Positions 26,364 to 35,742 of a DNA stretch of 64,000 bases are shown in pieces; position 1 is the stretch's first letter, and every line of letters begins with the position of its first letter. A program made the translations under genes and the position numbers. The stretch covers positions 1 to 64,000 of the forward strand of contig CAZIAK010000005.1 of the NCBI GenBank assembly GCA_964537035.1, written 5' to 3'. Below the pieces are notes generated by a model. It did not search any database. It was not told where the DNA came from and saw only the letters and a list, made by a program, of their open reading frames with translations. The DNA is from CAZIAK01 sp964537035 (GTDB lineage: Bacteria > Planctomycetota > B15-G4).

Positions 26364-27410
26364 TCAGTAGGTGGCGCGACGACGCAAGGGCGCTGTCCCC
26401 CGCTCGAGAGGACGACCCAGGCGCGCGCTGATCCGAGCCAACAACTCGCCGGCAGGCACACGCTCGGGGGGCCCGGGCAGGCGGCGATCCTCGAGCAGCA
26501 CTTCGCCCTTGTTCGCCGTGGGCCCGGCCAGCACCCGCAGGGGCAGTCCCCAGGAGGTCAAGGCCACGCGCCGGGCGGCGGCGTCGAGGGGGCGGTCTTC
26601 GACCAGCACGTCCAGGCCGGCCGCGAGCAGATCGACTCGCAGCTTCTCTGCCAGGGCGCAAGCCTCACCATCGCTGGGGTTGACCACCATCAGCCCCACA
26701 TCGAAGGGCGCCATCCACGAGGGCCAGGCCAACCCGACCTCGTCACCGTGCACGTGGGCCGCAGCGCAGACGACGGCGCACAGATCGAGGGACAGCAGCG
26801 AGAGTTCGCGGCCCGTGCCATCGAGCACACCCTGGCGCAGGCGGCCGACCACTTCGTCCGTCGGGACGCTCTCGCCCTCAACCGCGAGCGCCACCACCAA
26901 CTCGACGCCGTCGTCCCCTGCGTCCCGATGGCTCAGGGGTAGCTCAAGGCTGGCCAGCAGACCCTCGATGGCCGTGGACATCCAATCGCCGGGAGACTGC
27001 TCGGCCGCCGCCACCACCGCCGCGTCGAAGCGCTGGTACAGGGGCATGTCGTAGAGCCCTCGAGGCGGTGGGCCTCCGTGACGAAACCCCGCACCGACGG
27101 CGAAGCCCGCCACCAGATCGCTGCGCTGCCCCACGCCGCCGTGGATCAGCAGATTGATCAACGCCGCCCCCTCGCTCGCAGGAAGAGACACCTCTTGGGC
27201 CGAGAGCGCCGCGAAGGTCTGCCGGCAGCGCTCGGCGAGGCGGGACATCGTCCGTTGAAAGAGCGGCAAGCCAGAGACCAGTCCGGGGCCCAACTCGACC
27301 ACGTAGCCGTGGCGCACGAGCAGGCCGTAGCCTGCGCTCGCGCCGTCGGTGACAGGCGCCTCGCGACAGATCAGCTGCGACCCGTTGCAACTCGTACCAG
27401 CGACCACCAT
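26364..27410 (-). CDS. Truncated, divergent prolyl-tRNA synthetase-like protein
   Basis: 348 residues, against about 570 for bacterial ProRS. Residues 18-78 resemble the ProRS N-terminus (SAGYGLLVRHGYVVEL, SGLPLFQRTM, LSAQEVSLPAS against the usual SHxLLxRAGxI, LPLGxR, GAQEVLLP). Residues 221-310 clearly resemble the last catalytic strand and anticodon-binding domain (HGDEVGLAWPSWMAPFDVGL, VVNPSDGEACALAEKL, GLPLRVLAGP). Motif 2 (FRDE...R.REF) is missing, and at motif 3 the invariant GIGVSR is replaced by LSLDLCAVV. It therefore should not activate proline. It starts 2 bp after hisS. It could be a regulatory or tRNA-binding paralog, as HisZ is of HisRS; this is inference. Confidence 0.72.
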   Translation of the reverse strand: MVVAGTSCNGSQLICREAPVTDGASAGYGLLVRHGYVVELGPGLVSGLPLFQRTMSRLAERCRQTFAALSAQEVSLPASEGAALINLLIHGGVGQRSDLVAGFAVGAGFRHGGPPPRGLYDMPLYQRFDAAVVAAAEQSPGDWMSTAIEGLLASLELPLSHRDAGDDGVELVVALAVEGESVPTDEVVGRLRQGVLDGTGRELSLLSLDLCAVVCAAAHVHGDEVGLAWPSWMAPFDVGLMVVNPSDGEACALAEKLRVDLLAAGLDVLVEDRPLDAAARRVALTSWGLPLRVLAGPTANKGEVLLEDRRLPGPPERVPAGELLARISARLGRPLERGTAPLRRRATY

Positions 27411-27412
27411 GT

Positions 27413-28711
27413 TCAGCCCTCTGCCGAAGAGGGTGCGAGGGACTGCACTGCGGGGAGGTCGCCGCTCGCCGCTCCAGACGCAGCCCTGGCGTAGCCTGTG
27501 TATCCCGCCTCGCGCAGCTCTTGTAGCTGGCGTGCAGTGTTCTTGCGCCGGGCGAAGAGAGACACCGAGCTGCCGCCCTCGCGCATTGCCTGAGCCATGG
27601 CCAGGAGGGTCGCCGGATCACCGCCGTCGTGAAGCAAGGCCACCCGAGATGCCCCCCTGGATCGCTGCCAGCCTCGCTCCGCCAGCACCAGCAGCACGCG
27701 CTCGAAGCCGATCGAGAAACCACAAGCGGGCACGTCCCGCCCTTGCATGGAGCCGATCATGCCGTCGTAACGACCGCCGCCAGCGATGGAGAAGGGCAGG
27801 CCCTCGAGACCGATCTCGAAGATCGAGCCGGTGTAGTAACCCATGCCCCGCACCAGGGTCGGGTCGAAGGACAAGGTGCCACCGCCTGGCAACCCCCCAG
27901 GGAAGGCACCGAGAATGGTGGACAACCGTTCGATCGCCGGAGCCGTGCGCTCATCGCCGTCTCCCAGGGCAGCGGCGAGGGCTGGCAGTCCGCTCTGCCG
28001 GTCCGCCATGAGCGACATGAGCGCTGCGATGGCCGCCGGCCCATGCCCCTGTTCGGTGAGCTCGGCAGTCACGCCGCCTGCGCCAATCTTGTCCAGCTTG
28101 TCGAGGGACACGAACACCCGCCCCTCAGCATCGGCGTCGAATCCGCAGTGGGCCACCATGGCCGAAAGCAGCTGCCGATCGTTGATGCGCAAGGCGATGT
28201 CGTTGAGCCCCAGGGCTCCCAGGCTCTGGGCAGTGGCCGCGATCAACTCGATTTCGGCCAGGGGTCCGGCCTCGCCCAGCACATCGATGTCGCACTGGGT
28301 GAACTGGCGATAGCGCCCTTTCTGCGGGCGTTCCGCGCGCCACACAGGCCCGATCTGGATCGACTTGAAGGGCTGCAGCAGCTGGCCCTGGTTCTGGGCA
28401 TAGAAGCGGGCCAGGGGCACGGTCAGATCGAAGCGCAGCCCGAAGTCGACCACCTCGTCTTCGTGGGACGCAGCGGCCACGTCGAGCTTGCGCCCCCGCT
28501 TGAGCACCTTGTAGATCAGCTTCTCGTTGTCCCCCCCTTGCCCGCTGCAGAGCAGTGCGATGTGCTCCAGGGCGGGAGTCTCGATGCGAGCGAAGCCAAA
28601 GGCCTCGAAGTTGGCCTGGATCGCGGCCGAGGCCCGATCACGGAGAGCGACCTCGACAGGGAGCAGGTCGCGCATGCCCCGGGGCGGGGCGGTGTTGGTC
28701 TTCACGGTCAT
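27413..28711 (-). CDS. hisS: Histidyl-tRNA synthetase
   Basis: Class II synthetase charging tRNA-His, 432 residues from ATG 28711. PRGMRDLLP opens the catalytic domain. Motif 2 is GPVWRAERPQKGRYRQFTQ. The histidine-specific loop reads LVRGMGYYTGSIFE, and motif 3 is ACGFSIGFERVLLVL. A C-terminal HisRS anticodon domain follows (ASRVALLHDGG, GGSSVSLFARRKNTARQL). The YRQFTQCDIDVLG variant of motif 2 belongs to the less common bacterial HisRS subclass. The ProRS-like gene follows after 2 bp. Upstream on the - strand TAGGAT (28748-28743) with TTGGTG 19 bases before is a weak promoter candidate. Confidence 0.93.
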   Translation of the reverse strand: MTVKTNTAPPRGMRDLLPVEVALRDRASAAIQANFEAFGFARIETPALEHIALLCSGQGGDNEKLIYKVLKRGRKLDVAAASHEDEVVDFGLRFDLTVPLARFYAQNQGQLLQPFKSIQIGPVWRAERPQKGRYRQFTQCDIDVLGEAGPLAEIELIAATAQSLGALGLNDIALRINDRQLLSAMVAHCGFDADAEGRVFVSLDKLDKIGAGGVTAELTEQGHGPAAIAALMSLMADRQSGLPALAAALGDGDERTAPAIERLSTILGAFPGGLPGGGTLSFDPTLVRGMGYYTGSIFEIGLEGLPFSIAGGGRYDGMIGSMQGRDVPACGFSIGFERVLLVLAERGWQRSRGASRVALLHDGGDPATLLAMAQAMREGGSSVSLFARRKNTARQLQELREAGYTGYARAASGAASGDLPAVQSLAPSSAEG

Positions 28712-28828
28712 GGCCTCGGCAACCCAACATCGGGCGCGGCGCATCCTACCGCCCCGCGCCCCCCCCACACCAATCGTTGACTCAGCTCTGCAGCCAGACT
28801 CCGGCTGGCGAGAAAGAGCCCGTCACCC

Positions 28829-30379
28829 TCAGCGGGTGAAGCTCAGCCATTTCTTCATCAACTTGGCCACCAAAGGTGTCAGCCGAGTGCGGTTGTACTG
28901 GTCGCCCACGCGGCGAATGGCCTCGGCCTGGGTCGGGTAGGGGTGGATGGTGTCGGCCACCGTGCCCAGGCCGACCTTGCCGCGCATGGCCACGGACAAC
29001 TCTGAGATCATCTCGCCCGCATGTCGGGCCACGATGGTGGCACCCACGATGCGATCGCTACCCGCGGCCACGATGACCTTGATGAAGCCCTCGGCCTCGC
29101 CATCGAGCATGGCCCGGTCGACCTCTGCCAGGTCTTGCTCGTAGGTGTCAACTGCCAGCCCTTGAGCTTCGGCGTCGCTCTCGTAGAGACCCACGTGGGC
29201 GATCTCGGGGTCGGTGTAGGTGCACCAGGGCACGATCAGGGAGGAGACCTTGGCCCGTCCGCCGAACAGGGCGTTGCGGATCACGATGCGGGCGAGGAAA
29301 TCAGCGGTGTGGGTGAACTTGTATTGGGAGCAGATGTCCCCGGCGGCGAAGACGGCGGGGTTGCTGGTGTGCAGACCGTCGTCCACGGTCACGCCCATGC
29401 GCTCGTCGTAGGCCACGCCTGCCAGCTCGAGCCCCAGGCCGTTCACGTTGGGCGCCCGCCCCACGGCCACCAGCAGCTGATCGGAGATCACCTCGAGGGT
29501 CTCGCCGTCGACCTCGACGTGCACCACTCTCTCGCCGTCGCGCTCTTCGATGCGCTGGGTCTTGGCGCTCATGACCAGGCGCACGCCGTCCCGTTCAAGC
29601 GAGCGTTGGACGATGGCCGCGGCCTGGGCGTCCTCGCGCATGAGCACGTGGGGCCCCATCTCGATCAAGGTCACTTCACTGCCGAAGCGGGCGAAGCTCT
29701 GAGCCATCTCGCAACCAATGGGGCCCGAACCGATGACGGTGAGCCGGGGCGGCAGCTCGGTCAGCTCGAAGAGGTTTTCGTTGGTCAGGTGCGCGGTCTC
29801 GTCCAGCCCGGGGATGGGCAGGGCGGCGGCTCGTCCGCCCGTGGCGATGACGGCCTTTTTGAACTGCAAGGTCTGCCCCCCGACCTCGATGGTGTCCCGG
29901 CCGGTGAAGTGGCCGTGGCCCAGGTAGACGTCGATGCCCAGGTCAGTGAAGCGCTGCACCGAGTCGTTGGGTGCGATGTCGGCGCGGAGCTTGCGCATGC
30001 GCTCCATGATGGCCCCGAAGTCGACCTGCACGCCGCCGGGAACAGAGATGCCGAACTCTCCCGCGTCGCGAAGGTCTGCCACCCGCCGCGCCGCGGAGAT
30101 GAGCCCCTTGCTCGGCACGCAACCCACGTTGAGGCAGTCGCCGCCCATGAGGTGTCGCTCGATGAGAGCCACCTTGGCACCCAGTCCGGCAGCTCCCGCT
30201 GCAGAGACCAGGCCCGCCGTGCCGCCGCCGATGACCACCAGGTTGTAGCGGCCATTGGGCGTGGGGTTGGTCCAGTCGGTCGGGTGTACTGCGTCGACCA
30301 GCGCCTTGTTGTAGGCGTCCTCGGGCTGCATGGGGCCAGAGTGAAACTCTGTGGGATCGACAGTCGCTGGGGTCGTCAT
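28829..30379 (-). CDS. Pyridine nucleotide-disulfide oxidoreductase, mercuric-reductase-like
   Basis: 516 residues. FAD site VVIGGGTAGLVSAAGA (50-65), redox pair C82/C87 in GGDCLNVGCVPSKG, NAD(P) site VIGSGPIGCEMAQSFARFG, second FAD motif FAAGDI and the C-terminal base HPYPTQAEA. The overall layout matches mercuric reductase relatives. However, the HMA domain and the C-terminal vicinal cysteines needed for Hg(II) are absent, so mercury reduction is unlikely. It follows a TVP38/TMEM64 gene by 20 bp, a pairing seen repeatedly in bacteria. The real substrate of this subgroup is not known to me. Confidence 0.88.
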   Translation of the reverse strand: MTTPATVDPTEFHSGPMQPEDAYNKALVDAVHPTDWTNPTPNGRYNLVVIGGGTAGLVSAAGAAGLGAKVALIERHLMGGDCLNVGCVPSKGLISAARRVADLRDAGEFGISVPGGVQVDFGAIMERMRKLRADIAPNDSVQRFTDLGIDVYLGHGHFTGRDTIEVGGQTLQFKKAVIATGGRAAALPIPGLDETAHLTNENLFELTELPPRLTVIGSGPIGCEMAQSFARFGSEVTLIEMGPHVLMREDAQAAAIVQRSLERDGVRLVMSAKTQRIEERDGERVVHVEVDGETLEVISDQLLVAVGRAPNVNGLGLELAGVAYDERMGVTVDDGLHTSNPAVFAAGDICSQYKFTHTADFLARIVIRNALFGGRAKVSSLIVPWCTYTDPEIAHVGLYESDAEAQGLAVDTYEQDLAEVDRAMLDGEAEGFIKVIVAAGSDRIVGATIVARHAGEMISELSVAMRGKVGLGTVADTIHPYPTQAEAIRRVGDQYNRTRLTPLVAKLMKKWLSFTR

Positions 30380-30399
30380 GATCGCATCTCTTGGGCCGC

Positions 30400-31167
30400 T
30401 CAGGCCTCTCCGTCCACTGCGTCCTTGGCCAGCACTGTCGATGCGTCCGCGACTGCAGGGGTTACTCCCACCCCCTCAAGATCTGCAGAGGCGTTGAGGG
30501 CGCGGCCGGCGATGCGCGTCACGAAGAGGGTCACCACGATGGTGGCAGCCAGACCGATCCATTTGAGCCAGACCTCTGCGTCGGTGGCTGCTGCGTCACC
30601 GCCCCCGGCCAGATCTGAGCCGCTCGAACCGAGGTAGACGTACATGATCGTCCCGGGCAGCATGCCGAGAGCGCCGATGGTGTAGTCGCGAAAGGACACG
30701 CCCGTCAGGCCGTAGGCGTAGTTGAGCAGGTTGAACGGGAAGGCCGGGGAGAGCCTGGTGAGCACGACGATCTTCAGCCCCTCTCTGCTCACGGCCTTGT
30801 CGATGGCGGCGAATCGTGCGTTGCCCGCGACCTTCGCCGCGACCCAATCCCGGGCCAGGTAGCGCCCCACGAGAAACGCTGCGCAGGAGCCCAGAGTGGC
30901 GCCAATGAACACGGCGATCGTGCCTTGCACCACGCCGAAGACCGCGCCGGCTCCGAGGGTCAGCACAGAGGCAGGCGCCAGGACCACGCAGGCCACGATG
31001 TAGATCACGACCAGGGCCACCGGCCCCCAGGCGCCCAGGCTCTCGACCCAGTCCACGGCCTGACCCATCCACTCTTTGAGCGGTAGCAGCACCAGCGCGG
31101 CGATCAAGGCCACGGCCACCAGGACCAGGACCACGGCCCGGTGCTTGCCTGTCTTCTCAGCGGTCAT
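30400..31167 (-). CDS. TVP38/TMEM64-family (VTT/DedA-superfamily) membrane protein
   Basis: 255 residues with about six membrane segments. The core FPFNLLNYAYGLTGVSF, then MLPGTIMYVYLGSSG, is the family signature, and GAVFGVVQGTIAVFIGATLG forms the re-entrant-like first half. VTT-fold proteins are thought to scramble or transport lipids. This one probably works with the flavoprotein encoded 20 bp downstream, as the two are commonly adjacent. It is the first gene of that pair, with 136 bp of intergenic sequence upstream that contains a hairpin ending the previous gene. Confidence 0.88.
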   Translation of the reverse strand: MTAEKTGKHRAVVLVLVAVALIAALVLLPLKEWMGQAVDWVESLGAWGPVALVVIYIVACVVLAPASVLTLGAGAVFGVVQGTIAVFIGATLGSCAAFLVGRYLARDWVAAKVAGNARFAAIDKAVSREGLKIVVLTRLSPAFPFNLLNYAYGLTGVSFRDYTIGALGMLPGTIMYVYLGSSGSDLAGGGDAAATDAEVWLKWIGLAATIVVTLFVTRIAGRALNASADLEGVGVTPAVADASTVLAKDAVDGEA

Positions 31168-31239
31168 GGGGCGCCAGCCTCCGGGGTCACACAGCGGTTT
31201 CGACCCACTGTATGTTTCCCGGCAACCCGCTTCATTTCA

Positions 31240-31267
31240 CTTCGCTGAGGCGAACCTCGACGCGAAG
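31240..31267 (-). terminator. Hairpin after the 31304-32803 membrane protein gene
   Basis: Outer stem cttcgc/gcgaag (31240-31245 with 31262-31267) encloses gagg-cgaa-cctc. It lies 37 bp past the stop on the - strand. No clear T-run follows, so termination strength is uncertain. Confidence 0.35.
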
Positions 31268-31303
31268 ATCTCGACCCGCCGCTCGCGCCCCCGCCCCGCT
31301 CGG

Positions 31304-32803
31304 TCAGACAGGCTCGGACTCGGGCAGCCGTTCCGCCTGGTCGTCATACTCGCCGTCGTCTTCGTAGACAGAGCGCTCGCCGGTGAGAACATCAACGGCC
31401 AGCATGACCAGGCAGGTCGCTGCGGTCCCCAGGGCGGCGCCCGTGGGCCCCAGCCTTGGCATGAGCAGCGCGCAGAGCAGGATCTGCAGGACCCAGGCGA
31501 TGGTCATGGTGCCGAAGCCCACACCCAGCAAGCCCTCTTCTGCGTGACGGAGGTAACGGGCCGTGAGGGCGGACACACCGAGCATCATCAGCGTGCCGCC
31601 GCGGACCAGGTCCGCCACGGGAATACCGTACAGCGTGACCCCACCGCCGAGCGCCATGCCACCCAAGGAAGCGGTGCCTCCCTCACCCGAGCGGGCGACC
31701 CAGGGGCCTCCGGTGGGGAACGAGGACCGCAGGCCATCGAGGGGCCCGCCCGCTGCGTACATCCATTCGACAACGACGGGACCGAAGGCGAACCACAGGG
31801 CGAAGGCCGCACCCGCCGTCACCACGCCCGCCCGTCCCCGACTCCTGCGGTCGAGCCGGTCGAGGGCGGCGCCCACCAGACCAGCCGCCGGAATGGCCGG
31901 GATGATCAGGGCCAGGACGAGCAGCCCCGCCCAGGCAGAGGGGATCGCCAGGGCTGCAAAGGACGCAGGCAGGCGCACCCAGCTGAAGGCGACCACGGCC
32001 AGCAGGGGCATGGTCAGGGGCATCAAGGCGATGCCCACATCGCGGGGCTCGACCCAGGGGAAATCGTCCTGTTGCCTGTCCTCTACCTCGGCGGACTTGG
32101 ACAGCACGGACAGCAGCAGCGACTGCACCGTGCCACCGGCCAGCAGAGCGAAGCCCACGGCCATGAGGTCCTGTTGGGTCCCCGCCAAAGGAGTCCGCGT
32201 AAAAATGAAAAAAGCCAGCAAGTACCCGGGGAGGGACGCCAGCATGGCTACGAGTCGTGCTTTGGGCAGCAGCGTGCCGCTCACGTCCGTGCGCAGCAGA
32301 GGGCCGCCCAGGACCAGGGCCCAGCCCGCCAGAGCCAGGGCACCCGCCACCCAGCCGCGAGCCGTCACCACCAGGTCGCCCATGGTGTGAAACTCGTCCA
32401 TGGTGGACAGGCCGTAGATCACCGCAGCCACGGGCAGCACATAGGGTAGCGACTTGCGGAAGGCGTGAATCGACAGGCAGAGCACCACCACCAGCCCCAT
32501 CAACCCCATCTCCATGCTGTGACTGGCCAGCCCCAGCAGGGCCACCGGCACCAAGAACTGGGGCAGGAGGTCAGAGCGACCCTCCACCAGGCGAGGGCCC
32601 AGGGGGAAGCGCTTGAGCGACACTCCCCCTCGATCGGTGCAAGCCCGCTCCGCCACCGCGACGACCCAGACATGGGCGAAGACGGCGACCATGGCGATCA
32701 CGGCTCGAACACCCAGGGAGCGGGGGTCAGACCCTGAGCAGAGAATCAGCGATGAGAAGCCGAGGGCCGAAGCAGCGAACCAGCAGCGAAGGGTGACAGA
32801 CAT
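31304..32803 (-). CDS. Large unrecognised membrane protein, possibly flippase-like
   Basis: 499 residues with roughly 11-12 hydrophobic helices and short charged loops; the C-terminal tail is acidic (YEDDGEYDDQAERLPESE). No family is certain. The last helices, with PRLGPTGAALGTAATCLVML, recall the end of MOP-superfamily polysaccharide flippases, and the protein sits between GT blocks, but the N-terminal half does not show the usual Wzx pattern. It is flanked by terminator-like hairpins on both sides, so it is probably transcribed alone. Treat as a hypothetical membrane protein. Confidence 0.65.
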   Translation of the reverse strand: MSVTLRCWFAASALGFSSLILCSGSDPRSLGVRAVIAMVAVFAHVWVVAVAERACTDRGGVSLKRFPLGPRLVEGRSDLLPQFLVPVALLGLASHSMEMGLMGLVVVLCLSIHAFRKSLPYVLPVAAVIYGLSTMDEFHTMGDLVVTARGWVAGALALAGWALVLGGPLLRTDVSGTLLPKARLVAMLASLPGYLLAFFIFTRTPLAGTQQDLMAVGFALLAGGTVQSLLLSVLSKSAEVEDRQQDDFPWVEPRDVGIALMPLTMPLLAVVAFSWVRLPASFAALAIPSAWAGLLVLALIIPAIPAAGLVGAALDRLDRRSRGRAGVVTAGAAFALWFAFGPVVVEWMYAAGGPLDGLRSSFPTGGPWVARSGEGGTASLGGMALGGGVTLYGIPVADLVRGGTLMMLGVSALTARYLRHAEEGLLGVGFGTMTIAWVLQILLCALLMPRLGPTGAALGTAATCLVMLAVDVLTGERSVYEDDGEYDDQAERLPESEPV

Positions 32804-32895
32804 GGTGGGCGGACATCAGGCGAGGTAGGGAGCATGCACTCGGCTCCACCTATCGACGATGCTCCCGGGGTCACCTGAGCCGATCCCCGCTGAGA

Positions 32896-32933
32896 GCCCG
32901 TCCTCGGGCAGAAAGCCCTCGAACGAGAGGGCT
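32896..32933 (-). terminator. Double-hairpin terminator of the 38780-32933 GT run
   Basis: Read on the - strand: agccctc/gagggct (7-bp stem, 32933-32914) followed by ttTCT, then a second hairpin gcccg/cgggc (32909-32896). The first stem begins at the last base of the GT4 stop codon. This is the best terminator candidate in the window and fits the end of a five-gene glycosyltransferase run. Confidence 0.55.
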
Positions 32934-34333
32934 CAAGTCCTGCTGCGAAGCTCGTCGATCTCTGCCTGCCGCGCGGCCAGTAGGGCCTCCCAGCCCTCAC
33001 TGCGCAGCAGCTCTCCCAATCCCGCCTCCCGGAGGGCAAAGAGGTGCTCTCGCTGGGACAGCTGCAGATCGTCGCGCTCTCGAACCGGCGGCGCGGGCGC
33101 GGCAAGCACCTGCGCGTACAGCTCGCTCAGATGGGAGAGGTGCTCGGCCCCGTCAATGCGCGGGGGAGCCGGGGCCAGCCTGCGCCGGGAGCGCTCGCCA
33201 GGGTCGCCTGCCAGGGTCAACAGCGCCTGGCCCAGGGCGTGGCTGTCGCCCCGGGGCACCAGGGCCACTCGATCGGTGGCCCGGTCGGCGTGGGCGCCCA
33301 GGTCGCTGGCAACGATGGGCACCCCCAAGGCTCCAGCCTCATCGAGGGTGAACGCGTACGACTCGGCACAGAGGCTGGGCAAGATGACCACGTCGATGGC
33401 GGCCCCGGACAGATCGGCGGGCTCGTAGGCTCCGTGCCAGGTCACCCGCGCCTCGCCAGCGCGACGACGGAGGTCTTGGTCGGTGGCCGGGTCTGGCGCC
33501 TCGCCCCACACCTCCAGGGCCAGGGGCGCTCCTGGGCCCAAGGCCGCCAAGGCATCGAGCGCCACACCCACACCCTTCAAGGGATGGAGGTGACCGAACA
33601 CGCCAACGCGCAGGGGCTCGTCGATGCTGGCTTCACGGTCGCCCAACGGTCTGGTGGCCGCTGCGGCGACGGTGCTTCCCGCGGGCGGCAGGGCCACCAC
33701 GTCGCGGGACAAGCCCAGCCAGCCCAGCACCCGCTGGCCGTGCCCCTGCGTCGGTGCGATGAGCAGCGAGGCGCAGGACACCTCTGCACGGAGTTCGGAC
33801 ACGAACATGGTCAACGAGGCGTCGATCTCGCCGTCACCCTGAAAGGTCCAGCGGGGAGCGCAGTGGGAGCAGGCTGCGGCAGACGGCGCCTCGCTGCAGA
33901 AGGAGAGATCTTCTTTGACCCGGTGATAGCGTGGACAGCTCGAGAACAGATCGTGCAGGGACAACACCGTGGGCACTCCCCGGGACGCCGCCACCTGTAC
34001 CAAGGTCGTGGTCAGTCGGGCCCAGTGGTGCACGTGCACCAGGTCGGGCTGAAAGTCGTCGAGCCAGTCGAGATAGGCCCGCTCGACGAACGGATCGTGG
34101 ACCTTGTCCCAGCGTTCGAAGAACAGATCGTGACGGTGCACCCGCAGCAGCTGCACAGCCCCCGCCGTAGACGCCACCACTTCAAACTGCGGCCGCCATT
34201 CGATGGAGCCGCTGAACACCGAGACCGTGTGGCCCGCGACCGCCAGCGACTGGGCCAGGTCGGCCACCAAACGCTCGGTGCCCCCTACCAGTTCGGGGGG
34301 CGAGCCGTGGACGACGAGTCCGATGCGGCTCAC
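32933..34333 (-). CDS. GT4 glycosyltransferase with Cys4 motif
   Basis: 466 residues. MSRIGLVVHGSPPELVGGTE and VGVFGHLHPLKGVGVALDAL, then LPSLCAESYAFTLDEAGA, are GT4 motifs; the second glutamate region is modified compared with the other copies. HDLFSSCPRY leads into C-x12-C-x8-C-x2-C. About 60 C-terminal residues beyond the GT-B fold are helical and charged (EREDLQLSQREHLFALREAG). It overlaps the upstream GT4 by 4 bp and ends at a double hairpin, so it is the last gene of its run. Confidence 0.86.
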   Translation of the reverse strand: MSRIGLVVHGSPPELVGGTERLVADLAQSLAVAGHTVSVFSGSIEWRPQFEVVASTAGAVQLLRVHRHDLFFERWDKVHDPFVERAYLDWLDDFQPDLVHVHHWARLTTTLVQVAASRGVPTVLSLHDLFSSCPRYHRVKEDLSFCSEAPSAAACSHCAPRWTFQGDGEIDASLTMFVSELRAEVSCASLLIAPTQGHGQRVLGWLGLSRDVVALPPAGSTVAAAATRPLGDREASIDEPLRVGVFGHLHPLKGVGVALDALAALGPGAPLALEVWGEAPDPATDQDLRRRAGEARVTWHGAYEPADLSGAAIDVVILPSLCAESYAFTLDEAGALGVPIVASDLGAHADRATDRVALVPRGDSHALGQALLTLAGDPGERSRRRLAPAPPRIDGAEHLSHLSELYAQVLAAPAPPVRERDDLQLSQREHLFALREAGLGELLRSEGWEALLAARQAEIDELRSRT

Positions 34334-35742
34334 GAACGTCCGGGCCGACCGTCCCGCTCGAGCAACTCGGTGTACATCTCTTCCATGGCCTCGGCGTCCT
34401 CTTCGATGGAGCGCGGCGAGCCCATGGTCACGCTCCAGGTCCGCAGGGTCGTGGGGTTCTGGATGATCGAGGCCATGTGCAGGGTCAACGCGCTCACGTC
34501 CCCCGCCGGGAACAAGCGCCCGCTCCGTCCATCCTGAATGAGTTCAGCCATGCCGCCCTGACCGGAGGCGATCACCGGCACCCTGGCGGCGAAGGCCTCC
34601 TGGATCACCACCGGCGAGTTCTCCAGCCACAACGAGGGCATGACCAGGCAGTCAATCTGCTCGAAGGCGTGGGCGATGTGGGATCGATCGATCGGGCCGT
34701 TGAAGGTCACGTTGAGCCCGTCGGCCATCTCCTTCAGCATGCGCCCGTAGTCACCGTAATGACTGTCACTACCAAACACCTGCAGCTCGCAGATCTCAGG
34801 GGGCAGCCGCTGCATGGCCTGCATCAGGATGTGCACACCCTTGTGCGGCGCCAGCGTGCCCACGTACCCGAAGACGATGCGCTCTTCGTCGATCTCGCGC
34901 TCTTTCATGTTGTCGAAGGGCTTCGTGTCGATGCCGTAGCGGGAGACCCGCAGTTTGTTGCGCGGGATGCCCCATTGAGCCACCCGGTCTGCCACCGTCG
35001 CCGAGGGAGACAAGAACATGTCGACCTGTTCGATCAGCAGCTGCACCTTGCGTATTCGATGCTGCAGCTCTTCACTCAGGTTCTGGGACGACCCGGCCTG
35101 CGCGACCTGGTCGGGGTTCTTGTTCTTGCGCTTCTGCAACCACTGGCTGCGATCTTGAGCCCAGTAGACCAGCGGTGCCAGATCGACGCCAGCCAGCTCG
35201 CGGGTCGCCTGCAACAGCTTGATCACCGCCTTCTCGCCCTTGCCCTGGCTGAAGCGGAAGTCTTGCAGACAGTTCTCGCAGTCGGTCAGGTTCGGCCCAC
35301 TGCAGAGCGCACCGTCGGGCAGCAGCAGCTGACCGAAGCGCACGCAGAAGAGCCAGAAGTCGTTCAGGGTCATGACCACCCGGGCGCCGGCACTGCGGCT
35401 GATTCGGGGGATGCCCAACGAGAGCAGCATCAGGTGCTGCACATGGACCACGTCGGGTTCCATCTCTTTGAGCACGCGCTGAAAGGCGCCCTCGGCCCTT
35501 GGGTTGGCGAAGGTCTCGCTGAACTGCTCGTGCTCCAGATTGTTCACCATGACGTGACAGGTGAGCCCGTCCACGTCGCGCTTGAACAGCGAGTACGAGC
35601 GGCGAGAGAGGATCTTCTCGCTGCAGAACACCTCGACCTCGTGGCCCCGCTCCTTGAGCGCTCGGGCCAGGTTGTAGGTGTACACCTCTGTGCCTGCCGA
35701 GTGATCAGGCAAGAAGAAGTGCACCGGCATCAGGATCTTCAC
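34330..35742 (-). CDS. GT4 glycosyltransferase with Cys4 motif and central insert
   Basis: 470 residues from GTG 35742, which overlaps the upstream GT2 stop as GTGA and begins MKILMPVHFFLPDHSAGTE. A longer frame upstream is not protein-like. Donor-side motifs are FGYVGTLAPHKGVHIL and VMPSLWLENSPVVIQEAFAA. NDFWLFCVRF leads into C-x13-C-x7-C-x2-C. Compared with the other copies there is an extra charged helical stretch (about residues 175-240, with WLQKRKNKNPDQVAQ and LIEQVDMF). Cytoplasmic; sugar unknown. Confidence 0.87.
   Translation of the reverse strand: MKILMPVHFFLPDHSAGTEVYTYNLARALKERGHEVEVFCSEKILSRRSYSLFKRDVDGLTCHVMVNNLEHEQFSETFANPRAEGAFQRVLKEMEPDVVHVQHLMLLSLGIPRISRSAGARVVMTLNDFWLFCVRFGQLLLPDGALCSGPNLTDCENCLQDFRFSQGKGEKAVIKLLQATRELAGVDLAPLVYWAQDRSQWLQKRKNKNPDQVAQAGSSQNLSEELQHRIRKVQLLIEQVDMFLSPSATVADRVAQWGIPRNKLRVSRYGIDTKPFDNMKEREIDEERIVFGYVGTLAPHKGVHILMQAMQRLPPEICELQVFGSDSHYGDYGRMLKEMADGLNVTFNGPIDRSHIAHAFEQIDCLVMPSLWLENSPVVIQEAFAARVPVIASGQGGMAELIQDGRSGRLFPAGDVSALTLHMASIIQNPTTLRTWSVTMGSPRSIEEDAEAMEEMYTELLERDGRPGRS

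Noticed and set aside
28829..30379. Functional mercuric reductase (merA)
   Set aside because: No HMA domain, no C-terminal vicinal cysteines and no other mer genes. Called as a mercuric-reductase-like disulfide oxidoreductase instead.
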